Shown here piece after piece: positions 21,944-30,101 of a stretch of 49,994 bases of DNA. This stretch comes from Candidatus Nanoarchaeia archaeon (GTDB lineage: Archaea > Nanoarchaeota > Nanoarchaeia > SCGC-AAA011-G17 > JAFCDX01), in assembly GCA_028717785.1 (NCBI GenBank), contig JAQUND010000010.1, positions 1-49,994 of the forward strand, read 5' to 3'. The notes beneath the pieces were generated by a model, which did not search any database, was not told the DNA's origin, and saw nothing but the letters and a program-made list of their open reading frames with translations. The position numbers were made by a program, and so were the translations under genes. Position 1 is the first letter of the stretch, and every line of letters begins with the position of its first letter.

Positions 21944-22017
21944 AGCCACATAGCTCAATTGGATAGAGTCACAGTTTCCTAAACTGTAGGTTAAGAGTTC
22001 AAGTCTCTTTGTGGCTA
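21944..22017 (+). tRNA. tRNA-Arg(CCT)
   Basis: The acceptor AGCCACA pairs with TGTGGCT. Anticodon arm ACAGT-TTCCTAA-ACTGT gives CCT, reading AGG. D-arm GCTCAATTGGATAGAGT and T-loop TTCAAGT are standard. Confidence 0.95.
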
Positions 22018-22030
22018 GTTTGAAATTTAT

Positions 22031-22102
22031 TGGGGTATAGTTCAGTAGAAGAACGCTGGCCCTTGGAGCCGGGTGTCGGAGGTGCAAATCCTTCTACCCC
22101 AG
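22031..22102 (+). tRNA. tRNA-Gln(TTG) with altered D-loop/T-loop contact
   Basis: The acceptor TGGGGTA pairs with TACCCCA. Anticodon arm CTGGC-CCTTGGA-GCCGG gives TTG. The T-loop is TGCAAAT, so position 55 is G rather than the near-universal T, and the D-loop AGTAGAA has AG where GG is usual. Both partners of the 18-55 contact are changed. It otherwise looks intact. Confidence 0.88.
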
Positions 22103-22121
22103 TTTTTTAACGAGTAAAAAT

Positions 22122-22241
22122 ATGAGTTTTGTATGCAATAAATGTGGTAAAATCCTAAAGAATTTAACTGGTTTTAAATGTCCGGGTTTTATCTTTAAAA
22201 ATCAAATTCATCGTCTTCTACAGGTGTTTTTGCTTCTCTGA
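22122..22241 (+). CDS. small zinc-finger-like protein
   Basis: Thirty-nine residues from ATG 22122 just after the tRNA cluster. CNKCGK and KCPG give a partial zinc site. It converges with and overlaps the minus-strand gene that ends at 22195. The binding site is weak, so the call is tentative. Confidence 0.4.
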   Translation: MSFVCNKCGKILKNLTGFKCPGFIFKNQIHRLLQVFLLL

Positions 22242-22395
22242 TTTTTTCCAGCACTTCTTGTTTGTATTCGTCTAATAAAGAATGAATGAAGCGCAGAGCA
22301 TCTTCTTCTCCTTCGATGCTCGACAAATCTATATTTGAATGAATTTCATTTTTATTGTTTAATGTAATACTGAAAATTGTTTTTTCTTCCATCAT
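22195..22395 (-). CDS. small acidic hypothetical protein
   Basis: Read leftward, with GAGGGAGC just upstream and TATAAT about 35 bases further. Sixty-six residues, acidic at the C-terminus (KTPVEDDEFDF). Mixed strand-helix pattern. Function unknown; good expression signals support it. Confidence 0.65.
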   Translation of the reverse strand: MMEEKTIFSITLNNKNEIHSNIDLSSIEGEEDALRFIHSLLDEYKQEVLEKIREAKTPVEDDEFDF

Positions 22396-22445
22396 GTTGC
22401 TCCCTCTATGTAGTTTTATTATATAAAAAGTAGCAAGGGAGTATT

Positions 22446-23045
22446 ATGATTTATTTTACAAAAGACCAAATTGCGCAAGCAAAAGAAATAGTACAACGCT
22501 TTAAAAAACCCAAAACAAAATTAGATGTTTTTTATAATCTTTGTTTTTGTGTTCTAGTTCCTCAGACAAAATTTAAAACAGTTTTGAGTGTTATAAATAT
22601 GCTCAAAGACGAAAAGTTTTATGCACGGCCGATACATAGAGAAGCTTTACTCAAGATTATTTCGACAATAAGATTTAAAAACCGCAAGGTCGATTATTTG
22701 TTGGCTGCAAAATATAAATTTGAGGAGTTTTATAAGAAATTAAGCCCATTGCTTGAATCAGAGCGTGACACACGAGCAATACGCAGTTTTGTTGTAGGGG
22801 AAATAAAAGGTATAGGTTTAAAAGCGGCTAGTCATTTTCTAAGGAATTTAGGGATAGAGGATTTGGCAATTGTGGATACGCATATTTTGCAACACCTTTG
22901 TGTCACGGGCAAGAAATTTGATTATTTTTCGATAGAAGATGAGGTACGGGCTCGAGCAATAAGCCAGGGAGTTAGTGTGGCTGTGTATGATGCTTTAGTT
23001 TGGGGTCAGCGTTCTGGTACAAAAGATTATGATTTTATTTATTAG
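22446..23045 (+). CDS. 8-oxoguanine DNA glycosylase/AP lyase (Ogg2/AGOG-like)
   Basis: 199 residues of the HhH-GPD fold. The hairpin VGEIKGIGLKAASHFLRNLG holds the catalytic Lys, and AIVDTHIL the conserved Asp, as in Ogg2-type enzymes, which cut oxidised guanine from DNA and nick the site. The length matches the family. It would protect phage DNA from oxidative damage or edit base-modified DNA. Both neighbours are small genes. Confidence 0.8.
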   Translation: MIYFTKDQIAQAKEIVQRFKKPKTKLDVFYNLCFCVLVPQTKFKTVLSVINMLKDEKFYARPIHREALLKIISTIRFKNRKVDYLLAAKYKFEEFYKKLSPLLESERDTRAIRSFVVGEIKGIGLKAASHFLRNLGIEDLAIVDTHILQHLCVTGKKFDYFSIEDEVRARAISQGVSVAVYDALVWGQRSGTKDYDFIY

Positions 23046-23100
23046 TGCATAGTTCCCTTGTTAAGATATAGAATAGTATCTATAGCTAAGGAGAAGGATT

Positions 23101-23117
23101 TCCCTATTTTATAGGGA
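23101..23117 (+). repeat. 7-bp hairpin upstream of the thioredoxin cluster
   Basis: TCCCTAT-TTT-ATAGGGA, 26 bases before GTG 23143. No T-run follows, so a leader hairpin is more likely than a terminator. Confidence 0.5.
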
Positions 23118-23142
23118 TTGAATTATAACTGAGGAGGCTCAA

Positions 23143-23412
23143 GTGGAGAAGTCTGAACTTTCGAAATTTGGTGAAGTAAGGATAGTCAAGAATTATACAA
23201 TGGTATATGATCCGAGTTTGAAAAAAGCTTTGATCATGAAAAAACGTGTGCAGTTAGAAGATGCATCCAAAGCCAATGAATTTACTGGTATGAGCGTTAA
23301 GGTCTACACGCTCGAGGAAATAAAAAAGCGTCATATGGGAAAAATCAAGTGCTCTGTCAAATATGCAAGCGATGACGAACTCAAAAGAATTTTACAAATT
23401 TATTTTTCATGA
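23143..23412 (+). CDS. hypothetical protein, GTG start
   Basis: Eighty-nine residues from GTG 23143, with GAGGAGG ideally placed. It is basic (KKALIMKKRVQLEDASK; EIKKRHMGKIK). No family recognised. The stop overlaps the thioredoxin start, so it is part of that operon. Confidence 0.65.
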   Translation: MEKSELSKFGEVRIVKNYTMVYDPSLKKALIMKKRVQLEDASKANEFTGMSVKVYTLEEIKKRHMGKIKCSVKYASDDELKRILQIYFS

Positions 23413-23714
23413 AAAGTTCTAGTTTTCAAGAATTTAGAACTATTATTGCATCATTAACTCTTGTAGAGTTTTGGGACACATCATGTGCGCCTTGCATTCA
23501 AGCAGAACCGTATTTAGAAATTTTGCAAAAAGCTTATCAAGGACGATGTAATATTGTTAAAATAAATATACTTGAAGAAGTGCACTTGATAGAAATATAT
23601 CACGTAACTAAACTCCCAACATTTGTTCTTTTCAGAAATTGTGCTGAAATAGATAGAGTAGAGGGATTTAGAAATAAAGACCTTGTAGAAAAGATAATAC
23701 GTTCACATTTATGA
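23409..23714 (+). CDS. thioredoxin-like protein
   Basis: 101 residues. FWDTSCAPC gives the redox pair Cys26/Cys29, and KLPTFVLF the cis-Pro, both diagnostic. CAPC differs from the standard CGPC, which would shift its redox potential. It may reduce phage or host proteins, including ribonucleotide reductase or a partner in the next three genes. Confidence 0.88.
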   Translation: MKSSSFQEFRTIIASLTLVEFWDTSCAPCIQAEPYLEILQKAYQGRCNIVKINILEEVHLIEIYHVTKLPTFVLFRNCAEIDRVEGFRNKDLVEKIIRSHL

Positions 23715-23726
23715 GGAGGAAATTTC

Positions 23727-23912
23727 ATGGCTTACAAAATTACAATTCCCAGAAGGGGAGCACATGCAGGTGAAGTTACGGTTGAAACATTGGATTCAAC
23801 CAGTTGTGCAGCAGTGCATGACGTCACTCAGCACCTCAAAATCATAAGCTCCGTGCCAGTCAACCATGGCGATGATGTCCCAGTCCACGATCAAGTTCAC
23901 ATTGTAGAATAA
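23727..23912 (+). CDS. DUF2997-like small protein
   Basis: Sixty-one residues, GAGGAGG upstream. The pattern TVETLDSTSCAAVHDVTQHL resembles DUF2997 (a central Cys followed by a short helix), and its position before a DUF1257-like gene and a Ycf46-like AAA gene matches the known association. Function of the family unknown. Confidence 0.6.
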   Translation: MAYKITIPRRGAHAGEVTVETLDSTSCAAVHDVTQHLKIISSVPVNHGDDVPVHDQVHIVE

Positions 23913-23922
23913 GGAGAAAAAC

Positions 23923-24219
23923 ATGTCAGGAAAAATTGCTTGCTCATTTCAGGTTACAAATATGTTGATCATGGAAGACACGCTCAAAAAACTTGGTCTT
24001 TCTTACAAGAAGACTAAGAATGGTCTTTCGATCAGCAGAAACTATATGCCGTTGCTTATCTCTCAGAATGAAATTTCAGGGGATTCAGTTGATCGTTCTT
24101 TGATCGAAAATATCAAAGCTGAGTATCAGAGAGACTATCAGCTGCATGAAAGAGCAATTCGCGGCGAAACATATGAAGTGACAGAAACCAAGGACGAGAT
24201 TGTCATAGTCGTTCAATAA
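23923..24219 (+). CDS. DUF1257/Ycf35-like protein
   Basis: Ninety-eight residues, GGAG nine bases upstream. The N-terminus SGKIACSFQVTNMLIMEDTL and the following LKKLGLSY fit DUF1257 (Ycf35), a small protein found next to Ycf46-type AAA ATPases in cyanobacteria, plastids and phages. Context strengthens a modest sequence match. Confidence 0.6.
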   Translation: MSGKIACSFQVTNMLIMEDTLKKLGLSYKKTKNGLSISRNYMPLLISQNEISGDSVDRSLIENIKAEYQRDYQLHERAIRGETYEVTETKDEIVIVVQ

Positions 24220-24246
24220 CTGAAGACTTTATAGACAGGTTGTATT

Positions 24247-25878
24247 ATGGATTTAAAATCTAATCTAGATATTCTGCGCCCTCTAATACACGTCGTTACT
24301 GAGGAAGAAGATTGTCTGATTCAAGATATTTATGAACAGACAAAAAACAATTCTCAAATTTTTGTTTATAGAACAACGACAGGTATTGTTCCCTACAATG
24401 AATATGCAAAAGAAGCTGACAAGAAAGAAGATATTATTGACTCTAAAACAATGCCTATTCATGCAGCTCTGACAGCAATTCAACAAAATCAGTCAACAGA
24501 CAAGCGTTTGATCTATATTCTTTTGGATATTGATCATCATTTGTATGAAACACAACCTGCAAATTTTCAAAATATTCGCAAACTCAAAGACATGGTGCTC
24601 AATATATACCATGATTATACTCATCTCAAGTCTCTGATTATTGTTTCATCGACGCTTTCAATTCCCACAAAGTTGCAACGTTATTTCGAAGTTGTTTTTT
24701 ATGATCTTCCTGATGATGAAGCAATCACTAAAAAAGTGCAATACTTGTTGGGAGAATTCAATTCAGTTTCCCCCGGGAATCAGCGCCTTTCTACTGAAAT
24801 CGATGAAACCGTGAAGATGGGATTTCGTGGTTTGACTCTTTTTGAAGTAGAGCAGATCGTAATGGCTTCTCTCAAGAAAAAGAAAAAACTTGACATTGAA
24901 GAAATCAATGCTTACAAAAAGACTATCTTGAGAAAGACTGATCTGTTGGATGTCTTAGAAACCAATGTTACATTTGACGAGATCGGTGGTCTTGGTAGAA
25001 TCAAGCATTGGTTTGAAAAACGAAAAGGAGTATGGTCAGAGGAAGCTGTTCGGTTAAAGATTCCACCAGCAAAGGGTGTTTTAATGCTCGGCGTTACAGG
25101 TTGCGGGAAATCATTGCTTGCAAAGGCAATTGGTAATTATTGGGGGCTACCTTTGATTGCTTTTACGCCAAGCAAAATATTTTCATCAAGAGTTGGTGAA
25201 AGCGAAATGCGGCTCATGAAAGCTCTCAAAATAATTGAGAGTGTAGCACCATGTGCAGTTCTGATTGATGAAATTGAAAAACAATTTGCTGGTTCTCAAA
25301 GTTCGACATTCAGTGATGCAGGAACAACAGCCAGAGTCATTGGTTCATTTTTAACATGGTACCAAGATTGTACTGCACCAATTTTTATAGTTGCAACATG
25401 CAACAGTATTCAATATTTGCCACCAGAACTTATTTCAAGGTTTGATGATAAGTTCTTTGTGCCGCTGCCCTCAGCATCTGATAGAGCTTCGATTTTTGAT
25501 ATTCATCTCAGGAAGACTGGACGTGATCCTAAAAAATTGAATATTGATGTTCAACATCTTGGTTTGAATAGCCCGTTGCTTACAGGACGTGAAATCGATC
25601 AGGTTGTTAAAGCTTCACTTGTCGAAATGTGGCATGAAAGAAATACGACTCACAAAGATGTTCCATTACGACAGGATCATATACTTAAGGCTCTTCAATC
25701 AAAAATTTCTGTGCAGAAAACTATGCAAGAAGATCTCGATTATCTTGTACAGTGGGTTGGATGGGATGACGAGAAAAAGGATGGGATAAGAGCAAATTAC
25801 GCTAGTGATAGAGAAGACGATATTGATGCTCTGTTCAATGAAATTTTATCAAAACCAAGTGTGTTGAAGAAAAGATGA
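24247..25878 (+). CDS. Ycf46-like AAA ATPase
   Basis: 543 residues. The N-terminal 220 residues are the Ycf46-type extension (ILLDIDHHLY; IIVSSTLSIP). The AAA domain has NVTFDEIGGLG, Walker A GVTGCGKS, Walker B AVLIDEIEK, sensor VATCNSI and the arginine-finger region LISRFDDKFF. Ycf46 is linked to control of CO2 uptake in cyanobacteria, but its activity in phages is unknown. It likely remodels a protein partner, with Ycf35-, DUF2997- and thioredoxin-like genes as operon mates. Confidence 0.85.
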   Translation: MDLKSNLDILRPLIHVVTEEEDCLIQDIYEQTKNNSQIFVYRTTTGIVPYNEYAKEADKKEDIIDSKTMPIHAALTAIQQNQSTDKRLIYILLDIDHHLYETQPANFQNIRKLKDMVLNIYHDYTHLKSLIIVSSTLSIPTKLQRYFEVVFYDLPDDEAITKKVQYLLGEFNSVSPGNQRLSTEIDETVKMGFRGLTLFEVEQIVMASLKKKKKLDIEEINAYKKTILRKTDLLDVLETNVTFDEIGGLGRIKHWFEKRKGVWSEEAVRLKIPPAKGVLMLGVTGCGKSLLAKAIGNYWGLPLIAFTPSKIFSSRVGESEMRLMKALKIIESVAPCAVLIDEIEKQFAGSQSSTFSDAGTTARVIGSFLTWYQDCTAPIFIVATCNSIQYLPPELISRFDDKFFVPLPSASDRASIFDIHLRKTGRDPKKLNIDVQHLGLNSPLLTGREIDQVVKASLVEMWHERNTTHKDVPLRQDHILKALQSKISVQKTMQEDLDYLVQWVGWDDEKKDGIRANYASDREDDIDALFNEILSKPSVLKKR

Positions 25879-26096
25879 ATGTACTTTTTGATATCCCAGG
25901 ATTAGACGAACAGGTTTCGTCAACGTCTAGTGACTGTCCTATACCTTCTAAGGGAACAAAAATAGAACTTTTGAATAATAAGATAGCAAGGACTGTTAGG
26001 TATGTTGTTCGTGAAGTTGAATTTAAAATGATAATGACAAAAATAGTAAATATTTATTGTGACTCAATCATAATATATCTTGAAGAATGTGATTAG
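25875..26096 (+). CDS. hypothetical protein
   Basis: Seventy-three residues starting in an ATGA overlap with the AAA gene. N-terminal half Ser/Cys/Pro-rich, C-terminal half strand-rich (IVNIYCDSIIIYLEECD). Coupled to the AAA operon. Unknown function. Confidence 0.55.
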   Translation: MNVLFDIPGLDEQVSSTSSDCPIPSKGTKIELLNNKIARTVRYVVREVEFKMIMTKIVNIYCDSIIIYLEECD

Positions 26097-26334
26097 GAAT
26101 AAAGGGAAAACTTGTTCAATAACTGGATGTAAGAACAATGCTTTTTGCAAAGGATATTGTTCTAAGCATTATCAACAGATCAAGTTTCATGGCAAAGTGG
26201 TAGAAAAAAAGGAGCTATACATAGATAAATTTTGTAAAAATTTAGGTTGTAGCAAACCGGTATTTGCAAAAGGTCTATGTCAAAATTGCTATACAAAATC
26301 AAGACAACATGAGGTTCAAAATGGCTTACAATGA
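26080..26334 (+). CDS. Cys/His-rich zinc protein, non-ATG start
   Basis: No in-frame ATG; TTG 26080 or GTG 26089 are the options. Two copies of a Cys/His unit are seen: CSITGC...YCSKHY and CKNLGC...LCQNCY, each typical of small zinc domains found in phage endonuclease-linked proteins. It overlaps both neighbours. The start is uncertain. Confidence 0.5.
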   Translation: MKNVIRNKGKTCSITGCKNNAFCKGYCSKHYQQIKFHGKVVEKKELYIDKFCKNLGCSKPVFAKGLCQNCYTKSRQHEVQNGLQ

Positions 26335-26836
26335 ATGGGTAGTTGAAGCTTGCAAACGTCGTGGAATTCAAGTAAATGATGATGGTTCGTTAGATGTTTG
26401 TTTTTTTGGCGATAATATGGCTCACGTACCCGATCTTGATGCAGGTATACGTCAGCAACAACATATTATTGATCAACAAAAGGACGAGCAAAAGGAAAAT
26501 GAAGAAATTGGCAAGTTGATGAGTGTATTTCATGAGACAGTTGTTTCAATGTCAAGAATGACTGTCGAGGAACTTACTATCGAGAAAGCTGCTAATTTCA
26601 AGACGGAGTTACTTAGCGTTCTTGAAGTTATGAGTAGAAAACGTGAGGATCTTCGTAAAGACGGGTATGAAAGATTGAAAAAAGTTTTCAAAATGGTTGA
26701 AAAAAATAATCTTCCTGCTGCTAATGCTGCAAGTCAGGCTGCTCTTTCAAGAATGAGAAGACGTTGGTTAGTGAACGAAAAAGTGATCGATAAATCATTA
26801 GCAAGGCTTGAAGCTTTGAAGCAACTTAAAAACTAG
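26321..26836 (+). CDS. helical hypothetical protein
   Basis: ATG 26321 has GAGG nine bases upstream. The 171-residue product begins with a small mixed region (MAYNEWVVEACKRRGI) and continues as long helices (QQQHIIDQQKDEQKENEE), probably a coiled coil. No recognised family. Confidence 0.65.
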   Translation: MAYNEWVVEACKRRGIQVNDDGSLDVCFFGDNMAHVPDLDAGIRQQQHIIDQQKDEQKENEEIGKLMSVFHETVVSMSRMTVEELTIEKAANFKTELLSVLEVMSRKREDLRKDGYERLKKVFKMVEKNNLPAANAASQAALSRMRRRWLVNEKVIDKSLARLEALKQLKN

Positions 26837-26868
26837 TTTACTTTTCACATATCAAGAGTTAGAATATT

Positions 26869-27750
26869 ATGGAATTTGAATCGGGCAAAATAATTACAGG
26901 TTCTTTCACAATTGAAAGAATTACGTTTAGAGATCATGTTGTCGAGATAGAGCTTAATGATGGAACAACTAAAATAATTGGGCTTTTGAAAGACAATATA
27001 GATCTGTTTTCTAAAACGTATAGTGTTGGTGAAAAAATTATTTGTAAGGGACGTGTTAGAAAAAGAAGGAAATATTTTTGTCTTGATATTATTTATTTGT
27101 CAAAACATATGCTAGATACACAGATAGATAAAAAATTTGATGTTCAAAAGTATATAGACAGATTTTACGAGCTTATTGCAAGTGTCACAGATGTAGATTA
27201 TAAAAAAGTACTTGATAATTGTTTTAATGAAGATGTCAAAGAGTTATATTTTGAATACCCAGCCGCTCAAGGCAATCATCACAATTACATACATGGTTTA
27301 GTCCAGCATAGCATTGAAGTTGTCGATATAAGTTTATTGATTGGACAATATTTTAGCGACGTCGATAGAGAATTGTTGATAATAGCAGGATTGTTGCATG
27401 ATATTGGAAAATTAAAAGCTTATGATCTTGATGATGAAGGTAAAATTTCAAAAACAAATTGGGAAGCATTGTTGGGACATCTTTCTATTTCAGCTTTGTT
27501 TGTATCAAAAATTGCACCCAATGATGTAGATCAGACAAAAATCATGCTTCTTTATCACCTTATTCTTAGTCACCATGGAGAATTAAACTGTGGTAGTCCT
27601 ATAGTTTGCAAGACAAAAGAATCCTATATTCTTCATAGAGCTGATGAAATAAGTTCAACATTGAATCATCTTGACTTGCTTAAATATACAAACGGTTGGT
27701 CGGAAAAAGACAACACATCATTTAGCCGTACATGGTTTAAAAATTTATGA
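26869..27750 (+). CDS. YhaM-like 3'-5' exoribonuclease (OB fold + HD domain)
   Basis: 293 residues. The N-terminal 85 residues look like an OB fold. The HD phosphohydrolase core has HGLVQHSIEV, LLHDIGK (His-Asp pair), GHLSIS and a later LSHHGEL, as in YhaM/CbfI nucleases that trim RNA from the 3' end in a metal-dependent way. It could recycle phage or host RNA, or mature tRNA 3' ends. The stop overlaps the next small gene. Confidence 0.78.
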   Translation: MEFESGKIITGSFTIERITFRDHVVEIELNDGTTKIIGLLKDNIDLFSKTYSVGEKIICKGRVRKRRKYFCLDIIYLSKHMLDTQIDKKFDVQKYIDRFYELIASVTDVDYKKVLDNCFNEDVKELYFEYPAAQGNHHNYIHGLVQHSIEVVDISLLIGQYFSDVDRELLIIAGLLHDIGKLKAYDLDDEGKISKTNWEALLGHLSISALFVSKIAPNDVDQTKIMLLYHLILSHHGELNCGSPIVCKTKESYILHRADEISSTLNHLDLLKYTNGWSEKDNTSFSRTWFKNL

Positions 27751-27878
27751 ATGAAGTAATTGTACATAAAACAAAAACTTTAACATTCAAGAAAAAAGCA
27801 CGCACTTATTGGTTGCATGATGTCTATAAGAGAAGGTGGATCTACTTTATTTTCTCCTATAAGATATGTACAAATTAA
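27747..27878 (+). CDS. small basic protein, possibly the N-terminal half of a frame-broken gene
   Basis: Forty-three residues in an ATGA overlap with the preceding nuclease gene. The start MNEVIVHKTKTLTFKKKA is strand-like and plausible; after about residue 22 it turns into Lys/Tyr/Trp-rich sequence that looks out of frame. The continuing protein is probably in the frame at 27817. Confidence 0.4.
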   Translation: MNEVIVHKTKTLTFKKKARTYWLHDVYKRRWIYFIFSYKICTN

Positions 27879-27936
27879 TGCTAGAGAATTAAATGAAATC
27901 AGTCGGTTTATAGAAGCTCTAGAAGCTAAGGTATAG
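27817..27936 (+). CDS. small protein, possibly the C-terminal half of the same gene
   Basis: Thirty-nine residues from ATG 27817. IRYVQINARELNEISRFIEA is a credible folded end. Joined to the first 22 residues of the preceding frame it would make a normal small protein; one indel or a frameshift is implied. Confidence 0.4.
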   Translation: MMSIREGGSTLFSPIRYVQINARELNEISRFIEALEAKV

Positions 27937-27939
27937 AAA

Positions 27940-28836
27940 ATGCCAGATGAAAGACAACTTGAAATACGTCCGATTGATACGTTGATTGAAGAAGATAAAG
28001 ATTCTATTGTCTCGAAATATATTCAACCAGATCCTCATTGTCCCTGTTGTAATCTACCTTCCATTGCTATCAGAATAAATAGAGCTTATCTTGCAGGTTC
28101 AACATACAAATCTATTGTTGAAGAATTTTCAGAAGAAGTTCTACTCGCTACAGGTAAAAATTTAGAACTTGCAACAGTTTCAGAGCATTTTTCGAAACAT
28201 TTCGAGTGTACAGGTGCAGCAATTGCTGAATTCAACAGGAAAATGGGATTTGGTAATCTCCCTGCCATTGAACAAAAAGAAATGAAAGACGTGTTTTCTG
28301 TTCTCGCTAGTAGAAGAGTCAATGACTTAGAACTATTAGAACTCTCTATGAAAGAACAGATCAAGCGTCTCCAAGAATTAGACACGATAAAAAATGACAG
28401 GATAAAAGAGGGTAGGACATTTAACTTGGAAAATTTGATCATGAAGCAAGAGACTATCATGAACAACCTCCAAATGAATGTCATATCAAAATTAAAAATG
28501 TGGTCAAAAGCTATGCTTCAAAGCAAGCAAGCTGAGTACCTTGATAGACAACTTCAATTCCTTGATCCTAAAACAGCAGATTTTCTTGGTTTAAAAGCTG
28601 AATCAATCAATCCTGCTTTGTATAAAGAAGCAGAACGACTTTATTTAAGAACGGTTATCGAATGCTTGATCAAGAGGATTAAATCTTCTGTCGATACTTC
28701 GTTATCTGTAGATCAACATGAAAAAGCACAATTCTATAAAGAGTTTCAAAGAGAACTGGTCGGGATTGAAGAAGAAATCAATAAGTCTTTTGAAGCTAAA
28801 GTGAAAGATTTGAAAGATGTGAGGGTGAAAGAATGA
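27940..28836 (+). CDS. hypothetical protein, possible HTH
   Basis: 298 residues. CPCCNLPS near residue 35 hints at a zinc site; AYLAGSTYKSIVEEFSEEVL and ATVSEHFSKHF resemble a helix-turn-helix reading head. The rest is long helices (LLELSMKEQIKRLQELD), coiled-coil-like. A terminase small subunit or regulator is possible but not supported by a neighbour. Confidence 0.55.
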   Translation: MPDERQLEIRPIDTLIEEDKDSIVSKYIQPDPHCPCCNLPSIAIRINRAYLAGSTYKSIVEEFSEEVLLATGKNLELATVSEHFSKHFECTGAAIAEFNRKMGFGNLPAIEQKEMKDVFSVLASRRVNDLELLELSMKEQIKRLQELDTIKNDRIKEGRTFNLENLIMKQETIMNNLQMNVISKLKMWSKAMLQSKQAEYLDRQLQFLDPKTADFLGLKAESINPALYKEAERLYLRTVIECLIKRIKSSVDTSLSVDQHEKAQFYKEFQRELVGIEEEINKSFEAKVKDLKDVRVKE

Positions 28837-29114
28837 TTTTCAAATCGTCTAAGGGAGAAATACCTGAATTAGATCCTTCGAAGTTAGATTTGATCATTTC
28901 TTTGTTGTCGACTTTTGAGTCTAATGATTTGCATACAAGAAATGCAATCAATTTTCGTTTTGATCCAAAAACAGATTACGTATTTCTAGAAATTCTTGCT
29001 ATTCACAATGGCATGAAATTGATTGATTATATATTGGGTTATGATAAAGATAAAGTGATAAATGTGTGCAAAGCAATATTAGAATATTTTGAGCAAAAAA
29101 ATGCTACCAAGTGA
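28833..29114 (+). CDS. hypothetical protein
   Basis: Ninety-three residues starting in an ATGA overlap. Helical, with DYILGYDKDKVINVCKAI. Its end overlaps the next gene. No recognised family. Confidence 0.55.
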   Translation: MIFKSSKGEIPELDPSKLDLIISLLSTFESNDLHTRNAINFRFDPKTDYVFLEILAIHNGMKLIDYILGYDKDKVINVCKAILEYFEQKNATK

Positions 29115-29895
29115 AAATAAGATTTTTATTGCATCTAACAAGAACAGCTATCTGACAAGGCATATAAATTCATGTCTTGTAGAAGACTCACTTGATTCTG
29201 AATATGGTTCTGTTCTGCCTACAAAACATGAGCCTACAATTGTCATAGTCGATCTTTATGAATTTGATGAACAAACAGAAACAATAATTAACGATGTTTT
29301 AGAAAGCAGGACAAGAAAAATCATTTTGATAGAAAACGCATTAGATCTTTATTTGAATAGCAAAAATGCTCTTCCATTTAGTGTTTATTCTAAAGTTATC
29401 CCCAAGAACGAAATATGCGAAAAATATCTTGCAATTGAGAAAAAAATCATAGATTCTAGAAAACAATATGTGATTTTTAGAGTTTCTGAAGTTTATGGTT
29501 TGTCTATGCCAGGGAGTCTTATAGAGCAATTGTTGTTTGTCAATTCTGGAGAATTTGAAAATTCTATTCGAGATTTTATTTATGATGGCGATGTAATAAG
29601 CGCAATCGAAATTGCATTGAGAAAAGAAGTTTCTGGTGTATTTGATATTGCGAGTGGACAGTCAATTGAATTAAGAAAATTAGTAGAACTAATAAAAAAG
29701 ACAAGACAATTTAATAATATCAATATTCAATGGAGAAGAAAAAAACTTGAGATTGCTTTCAATTGTGATAATTTCAAATTTTATAAATGGGAGCCACTTG
29801 TCAATTTAGAAATTGGCTTGAAAACACTTTTATCTTTTAGGAGGAACTATGGCAAGTTACAAGGTACCGGCAACACCAGCAGAAAGAATTTCTGA
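29101..29895 (+). CDS. NAD-dependent epimerase/dehydratase-like protein
   Basis: ATG 29101 is chosen over TTG 29089. Several extended-SDR marks are present: VYSKVIPKNEICEKYL (Tyr-x-x-x-Lys), FRVSEVYG, FIYDGDVISAI and VFDIASGQSIELRKL. The usual N-terminal GxxGxxG is not recognisable, so cofactor binding may be altered. About 264 residues, shorter than typical. Probably involved in nucleotide-sugar chemistry with the nearby glycosyltransferase. Confidence 0.65.
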   Translation: MLPSENKIFIASNKNSYLTRHINSCLVEDSLDSEYGSVLPTKHEPTIVIVDLYEFDEQTETIINDVLESRTRKIILIENALDLYLNSKNALPFSVYSKVIPKNEICEKYLAIEKKIIDSRKQYVIFRVSEVYGLSMPGSLIEQLLFVNSGEFENSIRDFIYDGDVISAIEIALRKEVSGVFDIASGQSIELRKLVELIKKTRQFNNINIQWRRKKLEIAFNCDNFKFYKWEPLVNLEIGLKTLLSFRRNYGKLQGTGNTSRKNF

Positions 29896-30088
29896 TTTTG
29901 ACAAACTTTTTGCTGAATTTAAGCTTGAATACAGTCTTTTGACTGAGAAACAGAAAAAGGTGTCTGGCCATAGAGCTAGGAAAGCTTTGCTTTCAATAGC
30001 AAAACTGACTCGTTTTATCAGAAAAGATATTCAAGAAATTATCCCGACAATTTCAAAAACAGAAAAAGAACCAAAAGCTGCTGAATAA
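29849..30088 (+). CDS. histone H1-like (Hc1-like) protein
   Basis: Seventy-nine residues, TTAGGAGGAACT upstream. The helical, basic GHRARKALLSIAKLTRFIRKDI matches histone H1-like/Hc1 family proteins that bind DNA. The C-terminal EKEPKAAE is a small charged tail. It overlaps the end of the preceding gene by 47 bases. A nucleoid or DNA-packing role is likely. Confidence 0.6.
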   Translation: MASYKVPATPAERISDFDKLFAEFKLEYSLLTEKQKKVSGHRARKALLSIAKLTRFIRKDIQEIIPTISKTEKEPKAAE

Positions 30089-30101
30089 CTTGGAGTTTAT
30101 A

